Assembly: GCF_040783975.1 (NCBI RefSeq) | Contig: NZ_CP160631.1 | Span: forward strand, 186,001-250,000 | Source: Pantoea sp. Ep11b | GTDB lineage: Bacteria > Pseudomonadota > Gammaproteobacteria > Enterobacterales > Enterobacteriaceae | Direction: 5' to 3' | Length of the DNA stretch: 64,000 nucleotides | Part shown: positions 1 through 8,416 of the stretch, in pieces | Layout: every line of letters begins with the position of its first letter | Position numbering within the stretch: position 1 is the first letter of the stretch | Position numbers and translations under genes: made by a program | Notes under the pieces: model-generated | Told to the model about the DNA's origin: nothing | Database searches by the model: none | Seen by the model: only the letters and a program-made list of their open reading frames with translations

Positions 1-382
1 TCGCCAGCACGCCCTCCGGCTGCAACAGCGGCAGCAGGATCTCTGCAGTGCGCACCGGTGCAATCGTATTGGTCAGGAACAGCTGTGCCAGCGCCTGATC
101 GTCACTCTGTAACAGCGACTGATGCGCAGGGCCGCTGATCCCGGCGTTGATCAGCATCGCCGCAAACGTCCCTTTATGCAGCTGGCCGGCAAGCTGCTGT
201 ACCGCCGCCGTGTCGGTCATCTCCAGCGCATGCCATCGGATGCCAGAGTGGTTGCCCTGCGCCGGTATGCCGCTGCGGTGCGTGGCCGTAACCTGCCAGC
301 CCTCATCGGCAAACGCCCGGGCGACGGCCAGACCAATGCCGCGCGATGCACCAATAATCAGAATCTCTTTTTGCTGAGCCAT
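1..382 (-). CDS. Short-chain dehydrogenase/reductase, C-terminus cut by window edge
   Basis: Reading the minus strand from the ATG at 382 gives MAQQKEILIIGASRGIGLAV, followed by a normal Rossmann start. GASRGIG matches the SDR nucleotide-binding motif TGxxxGxG with Ala-Ser in the variable places, and LINAGISG corresponds to the NNAG motif. About 127 residues are present. The catalytic YxxxK lies beyond the left edge and cannot be checked. The product should be a cytoplasmic NAD(P)H-dependent oxidoreductase of unknown substrate. An AGGAG-like run precedes the start. The next gene on this strand is 173 bp upstream, so it is probably a separate transcript. Confidence 0.85.
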   Translation of the reverse strand, partial: MAQQKEILIIGASRGIGLAVARAFADEGWQVTATHRSGIPAQGNHSGIRWHALEMTDTAAVQQLAGQLHKGTFAAMLINAGISGPAHQSLLQSDDQALAQLFLTNTIAPVRTAEILLPLLQPEGVLA

Positions 383-555
383 ATTCACTCCTGGTTGATT
401 GTCTCATGACAAGCTTAACCGCTAATCCGCTCAGGCCATGGCCAGGTGTGCTGTCTGGCGGAGAGTGCGCCTCTGCCAGGGCAGCGCGCGGGTAGGGAGA
501 GGTCAATGTATCTGATTGTCCTCTGGCCTGCGGTCAGAGGAACCCATGGAACGGT

Positions 556-1383
556 TTAATCCGGCGTGTCCCGGCTTTCTGCATCCGGGCGGTCGCCATC
601 CTCGGTGCCCTGGCTCTTTTCGACCTCCTGGGGATGTCCCATGGAGAGCGCGGTGGCACTGGCAGGATCGAACAGCGACAGGCTCTCAATCTGGTCAACC
701 ATGATCACTTTGCGGAACGACATTGCATCCTTAGGCGATGAGTCGAGCGTGATGTTGTGCTCGGCGTACCATTTGCTGTAGTTGTGCTCCACCGCCAGCT
801 TCAGCGTCTTGCTGTCGCGATACCCGCTCAGCATCGGGATCAGCACAATGTTCTTGGTGCTCTCATACTCAAAGGTGGAGGCGTGCACCATGCCGATATA
901 GATACGGCGTGACTTCAGGGTAATCCACGCCAGCTCCCCCTCTTCCATGCACTGAAACAGCAACTGCTCTACGCCGTTGGAGCGCGAAAGGCGCTGATAG
1001 AGATCTTTACGACCGGAGACGTTGAGCCGCGCGCTGCCTGCCCAGTTCGAGCGATAGAGGCAGAGCAGAATGGCAAAGGCGAGCATGACCACCACCGGTG
1101 CCTGGATGCCGAGAAAGCTCCAGTTCATAAACTCCACCTGCCACTTCAGATGGACGCCAGGGATCATCTGTACGGCATTGGCGATGCCGGAGACGCAGAG
1201 CAGCAGCAGCCAGACCAGCCCGGTCGCGAATACCCCCTGCAGAACGAAGATACAGCCGTAGAGCGCCACCAGGAAGTAGACATCCCAGCCTGACGAGCGG
1301 CGGATTTTAAAGCGGCTGTTTAAATCACGGCTGGTATACCAGTAACCACTGACCATCAACACCATAAATATCGCGGTACCCAC
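556..1383 (-). CDS. Uncharacterised inner-membrane protein with cytoplasmic C-terminal domain
   Basis: This 275-residue protein has a short hydrophobic N-terminus, two clear membrane segments (about residues 35-70 and 92-110) and then a soluble domain. The soluble part contains a conserved-looking block around SRRIYIGMV, then IVLIPMLSGYRDS, and ends in a charged Glu/Asp-rich tail. I do not recognise a named family. The start is GTG at 1383, chosen because GGGAG lies 5-6 bases upstream and because the gene begins one base after the TGA of the 65-residue gene before it. That spacing suggests translational coupling, with the two products acting together. Function unknown. Confidence 0.75.
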   Translation of the reverse strand: MGTAIFMVLMVSGYWYTSRDLNSRFKIRRSSGWDVYFLVALYGCIFVLQGVFATGLVWLLLLCVSGIANAVQMIPGVHLKWQVEFMNWSFLGIQAPVVVMLAFAILLCLYRSNWAGSARLNVSGRKDLYQRLSRSNGVEQLLFQCMEEGELAWITLKSRRIYIGMVHASTFEYESTKNIVLIPMLSGYRDSKTLKLAVEHNYSKWYAEHNITLDSSPKDAMSFRKVIMVDQIESLSLFDPASATALSMGHPQEVEKSQGTEDGDRPDAESRDTPD

Positions 1384-1384
1384 C

Positions 1385-1582
1385 TCATACTCCCTTTAAC
1401 GTGTTCACATGGCGGGCAAAATCTTCATGGACTTCCTCGCTCAGCGTATTGACTGAGATATTGCCGTTCTCATCAATGATGATCCGCTCACCTTCCGCGA
1501 TCGAGTCGTTGATATCCTGACGGCTCATGATCTGCAGAAACTTCTCGGGACTGGCAAAGACCGACGAAATAAATTTAAACAT
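1385..1582 (-). CDS. Small hypothetical protein (65 aa) coupled to the membrane protein downstream
   Basis: The product begins MFKFISSVFASPEKF and ends in HVNTLKGV. It is acidic in its second half (SIAEGERIIIDENGNISVN) and has no membrane segment. A longer reading from 1633 is possible, but the ATG at 1582 has AGGTGG just upstream and gives a protein starting in a natural way, so I prefer it. The stop overlaps the ribosome-binding region of the next gene. It may be a cytoplasmic partner or regulator of the membrane protein. No family recognised. Confidence 0.65.
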   Translation of the reverse strand: MFKFISSVFASPEKFLQIMSRQDINDSIAEGERIIIDENGNISVNTLSEEVHEDFARHVNTLKGV

Positions 1583-1866
1583 GGCGATCCACCTGGTAGC
1601 CTGAAAACATGAAGTATGTGACCGAATCCACACTCTCGCCTGTTTAATTTCAGGTGAAATTTCTTAAAATCAATTAATTAGCGAAGCGGTGAAGGCCCGA
1701 ACGCCGCCGTTTTTCCCGGAAAACGTCAACGTTACCAGCAGCCTGCCGATGCGCTGCACCGCGACGATCTGCCGCATCATCCGGTCGCCTCTGCGCCGGA
1801 AAGCGCTAAGCTCAATGGTTAGCCCTCTTCTGTCACCCTGTCTGAAACGCATCGAGGAATGTTTGC

Positions 1867-2853
1867 ATGAAACTACGAACACTGGGCCGTACCGGTCAGC
1901 GCGTCTCTGAAATTGGTTTTGGCGCATGGGCCATTGGCGGCACCTGGGGAGAAGTGAGCCTGGAGGATGCCAGAGCAGCCCTCAACGCTGCGCTGGATGC
2001 GGGCATAACCTTTATTGATACCGCCGATGTCTATGGCGATGGCCGCTCCGAAAAAATCATTGCTGAGGTGCTGAAGGCGCGCGGCGGGGAACGCCCGTTT
2101 GTGGCCACCAAGCTGGGCCGTCGCCTCTCGCCCCACGTCGCCAAGGGCTACACGGCAGAAAACCTCAACGCCTTTATCGACCGCTCACGGGAAAATCTGC
2201 AGACCGACACCCTGGATCTGGTGCAGCTGCACTGCCCGCCCACCGAGGTTTACTACAATCCGGACGTGTTCGCGGTAATGGATGAGATGGTGGCCGCCGG
2301 GAAGATCCGTCATTACGGCGTGTCCGTTGAAAAGGTCGAGGAAGGTCTGAAAGCGCTGGAATTTCCCAACGTCTCGTCGATTCAGCTGATCTACAACATT
2401 TTCCGCCAGCGTCCGGCGGAACGGCTGCTACGCGAAGCGAAACAACGTGAAGTGGCAATCATCGCCCGTGTGCCGCTGGCCTCTGGCCTGCTGACCGGTA
2501 AGATGCGCGCCGACAGCGTGTTCGCTGCGGACGATCACCGCAGCTTTAACCGTAATGGTGAAGCGTTCGATAAAGGCGAGACCTTCTCAGGCGTGCCGTA
2601 CGAGGTTGCCCTGGAGGCGGTCGAGGAGATTCGGCGGCTGGTGCCGGGTGATATCACGATGGCGATGTTTGCGCTGCGCTGGATCCTGATGAATGAGGAT
2701 GTCAGCGTGGTGATCCCTGGCGCGAAGAACCGTGAGCAGGCGGAAGCCAACGCCCGCGCCAGTGACGTTGAGGCGCTCTCTGCGGAGACAATGACCGCGC
2801 TGAAGCAGATCTATCAGGAGAAAATTGCACCGCATGTGCATCAGCGCTGGTAA
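1867..2853 (+). CDS. Aldo/keto reductase
   Basis: The protein has 328 residues, the usual size of an NADP(H)-dependent (beta/alpha)8-barrel aldo/keto reductase. The catalytic tetrad is visible: Asp51, Tyr56 (TADVYGDGRSE), Lys82 (VATKLG) and His122 (LVQLHCPP). The C-terminal VIPGAKNREQAEAN stretch is the usual cofactor-phosphate binding region. The start has GAGGAA seven bases upstream. It probably reduces aldehydes or sugar-derived ketones in the cytoplasm; the substrate cannot be named. It stands alone and converges on yhiN with six bases between the stops. Confidence 0.92.
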   Translation: MKLRTLGRTGQRVSEIGFGAWAIGGTWGEVSLEDARAALNAALDAGITFIDTADVYGDGRSEKIIAEVLKARGGERPFVATKLGRRLSPHVAKGYTAENLNAFIDRSRENLQTDTLDLVQLHCPPTEVYYNPDVFAVMDEMVAAGKIRHYGVSVEKVEEGLKALEFPNVSSIQLIYNIFRQRPAERLLREAKQREVAIIARVPLASGLLTGKMRADSVFAADDHRSFNRNGEAFDKGETFSGVPYEVALEAVEEIRRLVPGDITMAMFALRWILMNEDVSVVIPGAKNREQAEANARASDVEALSAETMTALKQIYQEKIAPHVHQRW

Positions 2854-2859
2854 ACCGGC

Positions 2860-4044
2860 TTACAACGCCTGGGCGCAGGCCCAGGCGGAACTCCAGGCCC
2901 ACTGGAAGTTATAACCGCCCAGCCAGCCGGTGACATCGGCGACTTCACCGATAAAGTAGAGTCCCGGCATCGTGCGCGCCTCCATCGTTTTTGAGGAGAG
3001 TTGGGTGGTATCGACGCCGCCGAGCGTCACTTCCGCCGTCCGGTAGCCCTCGGTGCCATTGGGCTGGATGCGCCAGGCGTGCAGCGCCTGCGCCAGCTCG
3101 CTCTGCTGTCTGCTGTTAAGCTGCTTCAGGGTGACATCCGGCACCCTCTTCATCCCCTGTAATACTTCCACCAGCCGCTTCGGCAGGATCTTCGCCAGGC
3201 TGTTTTTCAGGCTCAGGTTCGGGTGCGCGTTGCGCTGGGCCGTCAGAAACGCCTCCAGCGGCGTAGCGGGCGACAGATCGATCGTAACGAACTCACCCGG
3301 CAGCCAGTAGCTGGAGATCTGCAACACCGCCGGGCCGGAGAGGCCTCGGTGGGTGAACAGCATCGCCTCTTTAAAGCGGGTGCCATCCTGCGCGTCGATG
3401 GTGGTATCCAGCGCAACGCCTGACAGCGTCTGTAACTGCTCCAGCAGCGGTTTATGCAGGGTAAAGGGCACCAGCGCCGCCCGCGTCGGATAGACGCTCA
3501 GGCCGAACTGCTCCGCGATTTTATAGCCAAACGGCGAGGCACCCAGGCCTGGCATCGACAGACCGCCGCTGGCGATCACCAGCTTCTGCGCCTGAACCGT
3601 GCTGCCGTTGAGTTGCAGCGTATAACCGCTGTCGTCGCGCGCCACGCTAAGCACCTCGCTGCGCAGCCGCAGCGTCACGTTCCCTTTGTCGCATTCGGCC
3701 AGCAGCAGATCGACAATCTGCTGCGCCGAGTCGTCGCAGAAGAGCTGACCCAGGGTTTTCTCATGCCAGGCGATGCCGTGGCGATTCACCAGATCGATAA
3801 AATCCCACTGGGTGTAACGCGCCAGCGCGGATTTACAGAAGTGGGGATTGTGCGACAGATAGGCCGCCGGTTCGGTGTAGAGATTGGTGAAATTGCAGCG
3901 GCCACCGCCAGACATCAGAATCTTGCGTCCGGGCTTTTTGCCATTATCCAGCAGTAACACGCGGCGCCCCCGCTGCCCGGCCTGAGCGGCACAGAACAGC
4001 CCTGCGGCACCGGCACCAATGATGATAACGTCAAACTGTTCCAC
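2860..4044 (-). CDS. yhiN: FAD-dependent oxidoreductase of the YhiN/HI0933 family
   Basis: The N-terminus IIIGAGAAGLFCAAQAGQRG is a dinucleotide-binding Rossmann fold, followed by the family block GRKILMSGGGRCNFTN. The C-terminus GLYFIGEVADVTGWLGGYN closes the FAD site. The length of 394 residues agrees with E. coli YhiN (about 400). It lies divergent from pitA, as in E. coli, which supports the name. Members are flavoproteins, some of which reduce C=C bonds; the substrate here is unknown. Cytoplasmic. The 3' end converges on the aldo/keto reductase. Confidence 0.93.
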   Translation of the reverse strand: MEQFDVIIIGAGAAGLFCAAQAGQRGRRVLLLDNGKKPGRKILMSGGGRCNFTNLYTEPAAYLSHNPHFCKSALARYTQWDFIDLVNRHGIAWHEKTLGQLFCDDSAQQIVDLLLAECDKGNVTLRLRSEVLSVARDDSGYTLQLNGSTVQAQKLVIASGGLSMPGLGASPFGYKIAEQFGLSVYPTRAALVPFTLHKPLLEQLQTLSGVALDTTIDAQDGTRFKEAMLFTHRGLSGPAVLQISSYWLPGEFVTIDLSPATPLEAFLTAQRNAHPNLSLKNSLAKILPKRLVEVLQGMKRVPDVTLKQLNSRQQSELAQALHAWRIQPNGTEGYRTAEVTLGGVDTTQLSSKTMEARTMPGLYFIGEVADVTGWLGGYNFQWAWSSAWACAQAL

Positions 4045-4287
4045 TGCGGTTCACTCACTTTACTGGAAAGGCGCAGATTGTAGTGATCTGCTCACGGAGA
4101 CGCCAGCGTCAAAAAATTGCCGTAAATGTGTCATATTGTATCTGACTGATATCTGACCCTTTTTCACCCAGCTGACTGTTACTCTTACGACGAAAGGTCA
4201 AATCAGAACTATATTTTGCTTTCCCATACCGCACGTTGTCGCGGATAATGCGCCGCGTTCATGTCCTCCAAAAATGGCGTAACGTTT

Positions 4288-5790
4288 ATGCTACATTTGT
4301 TTGCTGGTCTAGACCTCAGTACTAGCCTGTTATTGGTTCTTGCCCTGCTGTTTGTATTGTTTTACGAAGCAATCAACGGTTTTCACGACACGGCCAACGC
4401 AGTTGCGACGGTCATCTATACCCGTGCCATGCGGGCCCAGCTTGCTGTGGTCATGGCCGGTGTATTCAACTTCCTTGGCGTACTGCTCGGTGGATTGAGC
4501 GTCGCATACGCTATCGTTCACATGCTTCCCACCGATCTGCTGCTGAATGTTGGATCGGCGCACGGTCTCGCCATGGTGTTCTCTATGCTGCTGGCGGCGA
4601 TTATCTGGAACCTCGGTACCTGGTATCTCGGGCTGCCTGCCTCCAGCTCCCATACGCTGATCGGCGCTATCATCGGTATCGGCCTGACCAATGCTCTGAT
4701 GAGCGGAACCTCGGTCGTTGATGCGCTCAACATCCCGAAAGTGCTGAATATCTTCCTCTCGCTGATCCTGTCGCCGATTGTCGGTCTGGTGCTGGCGGGT
4801 GGCCTGATCTTTATTCTGCGCCGCTACTGGAGCAACACCAAAAAGCGGGCGCGCATTCATATGACGCCTGCTGACCGCGAGAAGATCGACGGCAAGAAAA
4901 AGCCACCGTTCTGGACCCGTATCGCCCTGATTGTTTCGGCAATTGGCGTGAGCTACTCGCACGGCGCGAACGATGGTCAGAAAGGAATTGGCCTGATCAT
5001 GCTGGTATTGATCGGGGTAGCACCGGCCGGTTTTGTGGTCAATATGAACGCCTCCGGTTATGACATCACGCGTACCCGCGATGCGGTCAATCATCTGGAG
5101 CAGTACTATCAGCAGCATAACGCATCGCTGACGCACATCATCCAGATGGCACCGCCTGCGCTGCCAACACCGGAAGAAGTGCCTGCGAGCAGCCCGAAAG
5201 AGTTCCACTGTGACAGCGCGCGGACACTGCAGGCGGTACAGGGTGCACAGGTGCTGCTGAACAATCTGCAGAGCTACGACCAGCTGACCGTAGACCAGCG
5301 CGGTCATATGCGTCGCCTGCTGCTCTGTATCTCTGATACCGCCGATAAAGCAGCCCGTCTGCCGGAAACCTCAGCGGATGACAAACGCTTCCTCAACAAA
5401 CTGAAAAGCGACCTGCTTGGCACCATCGAGTATGCGCCGATCTGGATTATTGTGGCCGTCGCGCTGGCGCTGGGCACCGGTACGATGATTGGCTGGCGCC
5501 GTGTTGCCACCACCATCGGTGAGAAGATTGGTAAAAAAGGGATGACCTATGCGCAGGGTATGTCAGCGCAGGTGACCGCCGCGCTGTCGATTGGCATTGC
5601 CAGCTACACCGGGATGCCTGTCTCCACCACGCACATCCTCTCCTCTTCGGTGGCCGGTACGATGCTGGTCGACGGCGGCGGATTGCAGAGCCGGACCATC
5701 AAGAATATCGCTATGGCGTGGGTCTTCACCCTGCCGGTCTGTATTCTGCTCTCCGGTTCGCTCTACTGGATTGCCCTGAAACTGGTGTAA
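4288..5790 (+). CDS. pitA: Low-affinity inorganic phosphate transporter PitA
   Basis: The 500-residue protein begins [11 protein letters not shown], like E. coli PitA (499 aa), and matches it nearly residue for residue over the duplicated PiT domains. The signature [10 protein letters not shown] follows the central loop, and the N-terminal repeat has [12 protein letters not shown]. It imports metal-phosphate with protons through the inner membrane, with about ten transmembrane segments and a large polar loop at about residues 265-375. An in-frame ATG at 4261 would add nine residues, but it lacks a ribosome-binding site and is not in the family alignment, so 4288 is preferred. The synteny with yhiN and uspB/uspA fits. 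Confidence 0.96.
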   Translation: MLHLFAGLDLSTSLLLVLALLFVLFYEAINGFHDTANAVATVIYTRAMRAQLAVVMAGVFNFLGVLLGGLSVAYAIVHMLPTDLLLNVGSAHGLAMVFSMLLAAIIWNLGTWYLGLPASSSHTLIGAIIGIGLTNALMSGTSVVDALNIPKVLNIFLSLILSPIVGLVLAGGLIFILRRYWSNTKKRARIHMTPADREKIDGKKKPPFWTRIALIVSAIGVSYSHGANDGQKGIGLIMLVLIGVAPAGFVVNMNASGYDITRTRDAVNHLEQYYQQHNASLTHIIQMAPPALPTPEEVPASSPKEFHCDSARTLQAVQGAQVLLNNLQSYDQLTVDQRGHMRRLLLCISDTADKAARLPETSADDKRFLNKLKSDLLGTIEYAPIWIIVAVALALGTGTMIGWRRVATTIGEKIGKKGMTYAQGMSAQVTAALSIGIASYTGMPVSTTHILSSSVAGTMLVDGGGLQSRTIKNIAMAWVFTLPVCILLSGSLYWIALKLV

Positions 5791-5798
5791 TCTCCGCG

Positions 5799-5827
5799 AA
5801 AAAGGGCGACTCAGGTCGCTCTTTTTT
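5799..5827. terminator. Bidirectional terminator between pitA and uspB
   Basis: An A-run, the stem GGGCGAC, loop TCAG and stem GTCGCTC (one G-U pair) are followed by six T. Because A and T tracts flank the hairpin, it can end both pitA (plus) and uspB (minus). It overlaps the uspB stop codon. Confidence 0.85.
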
Positions 5828-6161
5828 AATGCCAGATCGCCAGTCCCACCAGACTGATCACCACCAGCCCGCACAGTGCACTGGTCAGAATAAACTGTCC
5901 TCTAACCCGCTCACAGCGCCGGATGAATTCATCATCATGGTGGTCAAGGTAACGCTTTGCCCAGATATAGGTCACCAGCCGCACCTGTTTGCTCGGCTGG
6001 CCGTGAGAAGTGAAAAATCCCGCACCATCGACATACTGATACAGCAGCGGATCACAGCCCCGCAGAACCGCCAGCAGCGCGCGCAGCGATGAAAAATAGC
6101 GCGCCATATTTACGATACATACCACACAAAGCGCCCAGAAAAGTGCAATAGTGCTGATCAT
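5826..6161 (-). CDS. uspB: Universal stress protein B
   Basis: This 111-residue inner-membrane protein begins [23 protein letters not shown] and ends with a second hydrophobic segment, [17 protein letters not shown]. Two membrane helices with a basic central region are typical of UspB. In E. coli, uspB is sigma-S dependent, gives stationary-phase ethanol tolerance and is divergent from uspA; the same arrangement is seen here. The end converges on pitA through a shared terminator. Confidence 0.95.
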   Translation of the reverse strand: MISTIALFWALCVVCIVNMARYFSSLRALLAVLRGCDPLLYQYVDGAGFFTSHGQPSKQVRLVTYIWAKRYLDHHDDEFIRRCERVRGQFILTSALCGLVVISLVGLAIWH

Positions 6162-6576
6162 TTTCTCCCCCTCCCGGCCGGAATCGCAGCCACAGACCCC
6201 GCATCATGCACTGAGCCCGCCTGCCGATATAACCCGCCACTGAATCACCGGACTGCCAAAGTTTTCGACCCCCTGAGCGGCTGCGAATCGGACCGCCTTT
6301 TTTCAGTGTAGGAGAAATCTTTACATTTTTTCCAACGATGATTTTCGTTCAGCGCGAGTAAATTCTGAACAGCCTTGATCTGCTGCACAAGCCAGGCGGC
6401 AACGGCAGCATTTGCGGTGAGAGAAGGCTATACTCAGGGGATAACAACATCATCACCTGCAACGCAGGCAGACACGTTGGTGGCGCTCATCGCCCGCTCG
6501 CGCAAGGGATTTCGCTAAGCTGTGACGCGGCAGGAACACTGGATGCCATCCTTAATCTCGTGAAAGGAGTTTTATC
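6162..6576. other. uspB-uspA intergenic control region (415 bp, no gene)
   Basis: No credible coding frame is present. The region carries the divergent promoters of uspB and uspA. A T-rich block lies at about 6298-6350, and a TATACT hexamer at 6429-6434 could be a -10 element for uspA without a good -35. I could not assign operators. Confidence 0.5.
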
Positions 6577-7014
6577 ATGGCTTATAAACACATCCTGATT
6601 GCAGTAGACCTTTCCCCGGAAAGTCAGTTGCTGGTGGATAAGGCCGTCTCGCTGGCTCGCCCCTACGATGCCAGAATTTCCCTGATTCACGTTGATGTGA
6701 ATTACTCCGACCTCTACACCGGCCTGATCGATGTCAATCTGGGGGATATGCAGAAGCGGATCTCCGAAGAGACCCATACCGCGCTGAAAGGGTTGTCAGA
6801 CGCGGCAGGTTATCCTGTCAGTGAGACGCTGAGCGGCAGCGGCGACCTGGGGCAGGTGCTGGTGGATGCGATTAAGAAATATGATGTCGACCTGGTCGTG
6901 TGTGGTCATCATCAGGATTTCTGGAGCAAGCTGATGTCCTCTGCCCGCCAGCTGATCAATACCGTGCACATCGACATGCTGATTGTGCCGCTACGCGATG
7001 AAGAGGACGCATAA
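6577..7014 (+). CDS. uspA: Universal stress protein A
   Basis: The 145-residue protein starts [16 protein letters not shown] and shows the single Usp alpha/beta domain. It keeps the UspA-specific sequence [20 protein letters not shown] near the C-terminus, where ATP-binding Usp proteins carry GxxGxxxxxxxxG(S/T); this is the non-ATP-binding UspA class. AAAGGAG lies upstream of the ATG. It is a cytoplasmic dimer induced on growth arrest. It is followed by its own terminator. Confidence 0.96.
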   Translation: MAYKHILIAVDLSPESQLLVDKAVSLARPYDARISLIHVDVNYSDLYTGLIDVNLGDMQKRISEETHTALKGLSDAAGYPVSETLSGSGDLGQVLVDAIKKYDVDLVVCGHHQDFWSKLMSSARQLINTVHIDMLIVPLRDEEDA

Positions 7015-7026
7015 TCCCCGTTTCTG

Positions 7027-7051
7027 AAAGCCGGCACCCGCCGGCTTTTTT
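7027..7051 (+). terminator. uspA rho-independent terminator
   Basis: A perfect nine-base stem AAAGCCGGC / GCCGGCTTT with loop ACCC runs into a T-tract, 12 bases after the uspA stop. Confidence 0.9.
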
Positions 7052-7239
7052 CATGCAGGAAGACTATGACCCGTGCCTGGTTAATTCCTGACAGCAAAAG
7101 GGAACTTATCAAAGTATTACGATAGGCAAAGATAACGGCATTCGTTGTCTTTTTCTGGCTTGCTTGTTTTCTTTACACAGGAGAGCAGCGCGAAAGAGTC
7201 GCTTTAACTGATTCAGAGAAACTAATAAGGATATTAACG

Positions 7240-7463
7240 ATGAGAGAAATTAACCCGGCAGAAATAACGGTGGTCAGTGGCGCCTGCCTCGTCGGTATGA
7301 TGGGTGACGTCAGCCAGTGCGAAATGAATGTTCCGGAATTAATGAACAAGGTTATCGCCCCCGATACCCGCTCACCGTTCCGGAAACAAACTGGAACCCG
7401 TCAGAGATCCGTCCTCCTGTCGCCGTTGTGCCACCGACGTTTCTGGACAATCTGTTAAATTAA
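7240..7463 (+). CDS. Small double-glycine-type leader peptide, microcin-like, apparently frameshifted
   Basis: From the ATG at 7240, preceded by AAGGATAT, the frame reads MREINPAEITVVSGA. This has the pattern of bacteriocin and microcin leaders processed after Gly-Gly/Gly-Ala (MREhxxxEhxxVSGx). The core continues CLVGMMGDVSQCEMNVPELM. After about residue 42 the starting frame degrades into an Arg/Cys-rich tail and stops at 7458. The -1 frame reads LTVPETNWNPSEIRPPVAVV and ends LDNLLN at TAA 7461-7463, which looks far more like protein. A run of five C at 7358-7362 lies in the overlap. No adjacent immunity, peptidase or exporter gene is visible. The gene lies where E. coli has dtpB. The microcin role is inference. 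Confidence 0.5.
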
Positions 7464-7518
7464 GCGTCCCGCAGAACCCCGGCTGAAGCATTATGCCGCG
7501 ATAACGCGAAGCGTTTAT

Positions 7519-7550
7519 AAAGCATGGCTGAAATTATTCAGCCATGCTTT
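7519..7550 (+). terminator. Hairpin after the leader-peptide gene
   Basis: A perfect 14-base inverted repeat (AAAGCATGGCTGAA / TTCAGCCATGCTTT) with a four-base loop ATTA follows the small gene by about 55 bases. The T-tract after it is short (TTTATTT), so termination strength is uncertain. It could also serve rsmJ transcripts from the other side. Confidence 0.7.
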
Positions 7551-7643
7551 ATTTCATCCGTCACATGATGAGATGCGCGTTAAGAACCCGGTACGGCAGC
7601 GTGCCAGATAAACCGGGCGGGCGCGCTGGTGAAAGCGGGCAGA

Positions 7644-8408
7644 TTAGGATGCGGGCGGAGCCGCCAGCGGGGGATAGATATCGAAGCGATGACTTTTCGT
7701 GACCACCGCCGCCTGCGTCTCCACCCCTGCCAGCGGCGGGGCGTAGTCTGGCCGTTTGACCACGATGCGCTTCTTCGCCAGCCGACGGGCCGGTTCCAGT
7801 AACGCATCCGCATCTTCATCGGGGCCAACCAGCGACTGGAATACCCGCATCTCTTTTTTTACTAGCGCACTTTTCTGGCGATGGGGATACATCGGGTCAA
7901 GATAGACCACATCGGGCTGAGGCGTAATCTCGCCCAGCGCCTGCGCGCTGGCAGCATGGATCAGCGTCAGCCTTTCGCGCAGCCAGGGACCGATTTCCGC
8001 ATCCTGATAACCGCGCTGCAGGCCATCGTCCAGCAGTGCAGCCACCACCGGATGGCGTTCCAGCATCCGTACCCGGCAACCCAGTGCCGCCAGCACAAAT
8101 GCATCCCGCCCCAGCCCGGCCGTGGCGTCAACCACATCCGGCAGATAGCTGCCTTTAATGCCAACCGCTTTCGCCACGGCTTCGCCGCGCCCGCCACCAA
8201 AGCGACGGCGATGCGCCATCGCGCCAGTGACAAAATCAACAAAAATGCCGCCCAGCTTTGGCTCATCGCGCTTGCGCAGCTCCAGATGCGTGGCCGTCTG
8301 CACCAGGGCCAGCGGCGTGGCGTCATCGTGCTCCAGCAGCCAGCGTTGCGCTAAACGTGATAAGGCGCCGTTTCCGGCGCCCGATTCATCAAGTAAACAG
8401 ATTTTCAC
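7644..8408 (-). CDS. rsmJ: 16S rRNA (guanine-1516-N2) methyltransferase
   Basis: The 254-residue protein contains the SAM-binding block [27 protein letters not shown] and the catalytic motif YLDPMYPHR, both characteristic of RsmJ (YhiQ). It methylates G1516 of 16S rRNA in the cytoplasm. It starts eight bases after prlC ends on the same strand, the order also found in E. coli, so prlC-rsmJ is probably one operon. The last residues (PPLAAPPAS) are a variable tail. Confidence 0.95.
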   Translation of the reverse strand: MKICLLDESGAGNGALSRLAQRWLLEHDDATPLALVQTATHLELRKRDEPKLGGIFVDFVTGAMAHRRRFGGGRGEAVAKAVGIKGSYLPDVVDATAGLGRDAFVLAALGCRVRMLERHPVVAALLDDGLQRGYQDAEIGPWLRERLTLIHAASAQALGEITPQPDVVYLDPMYPHRQKSALVKKEMRVFQSLVGPDEDADALLEPARRLAKKRIVVKRPDYAPPLAGVETQAAVVTKSHRFDIYPPLAAPPAS

Positions 8409-8416
8409 GAACCGAC

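Noticed and set aside
1670..1927. An 85-codon minus-strand frame between the unknown pair and the aldo/keto reductase
   Set aside because: It overlaps the aldo/keto reductase start, lacks a ribosome-binding site, and only its last 40 residues look mildly protein-like.
4330..5307. A 325-codon open frame on the minus strand
   Set aside because: Antisense to pitA, with the composition of a shadow frame.
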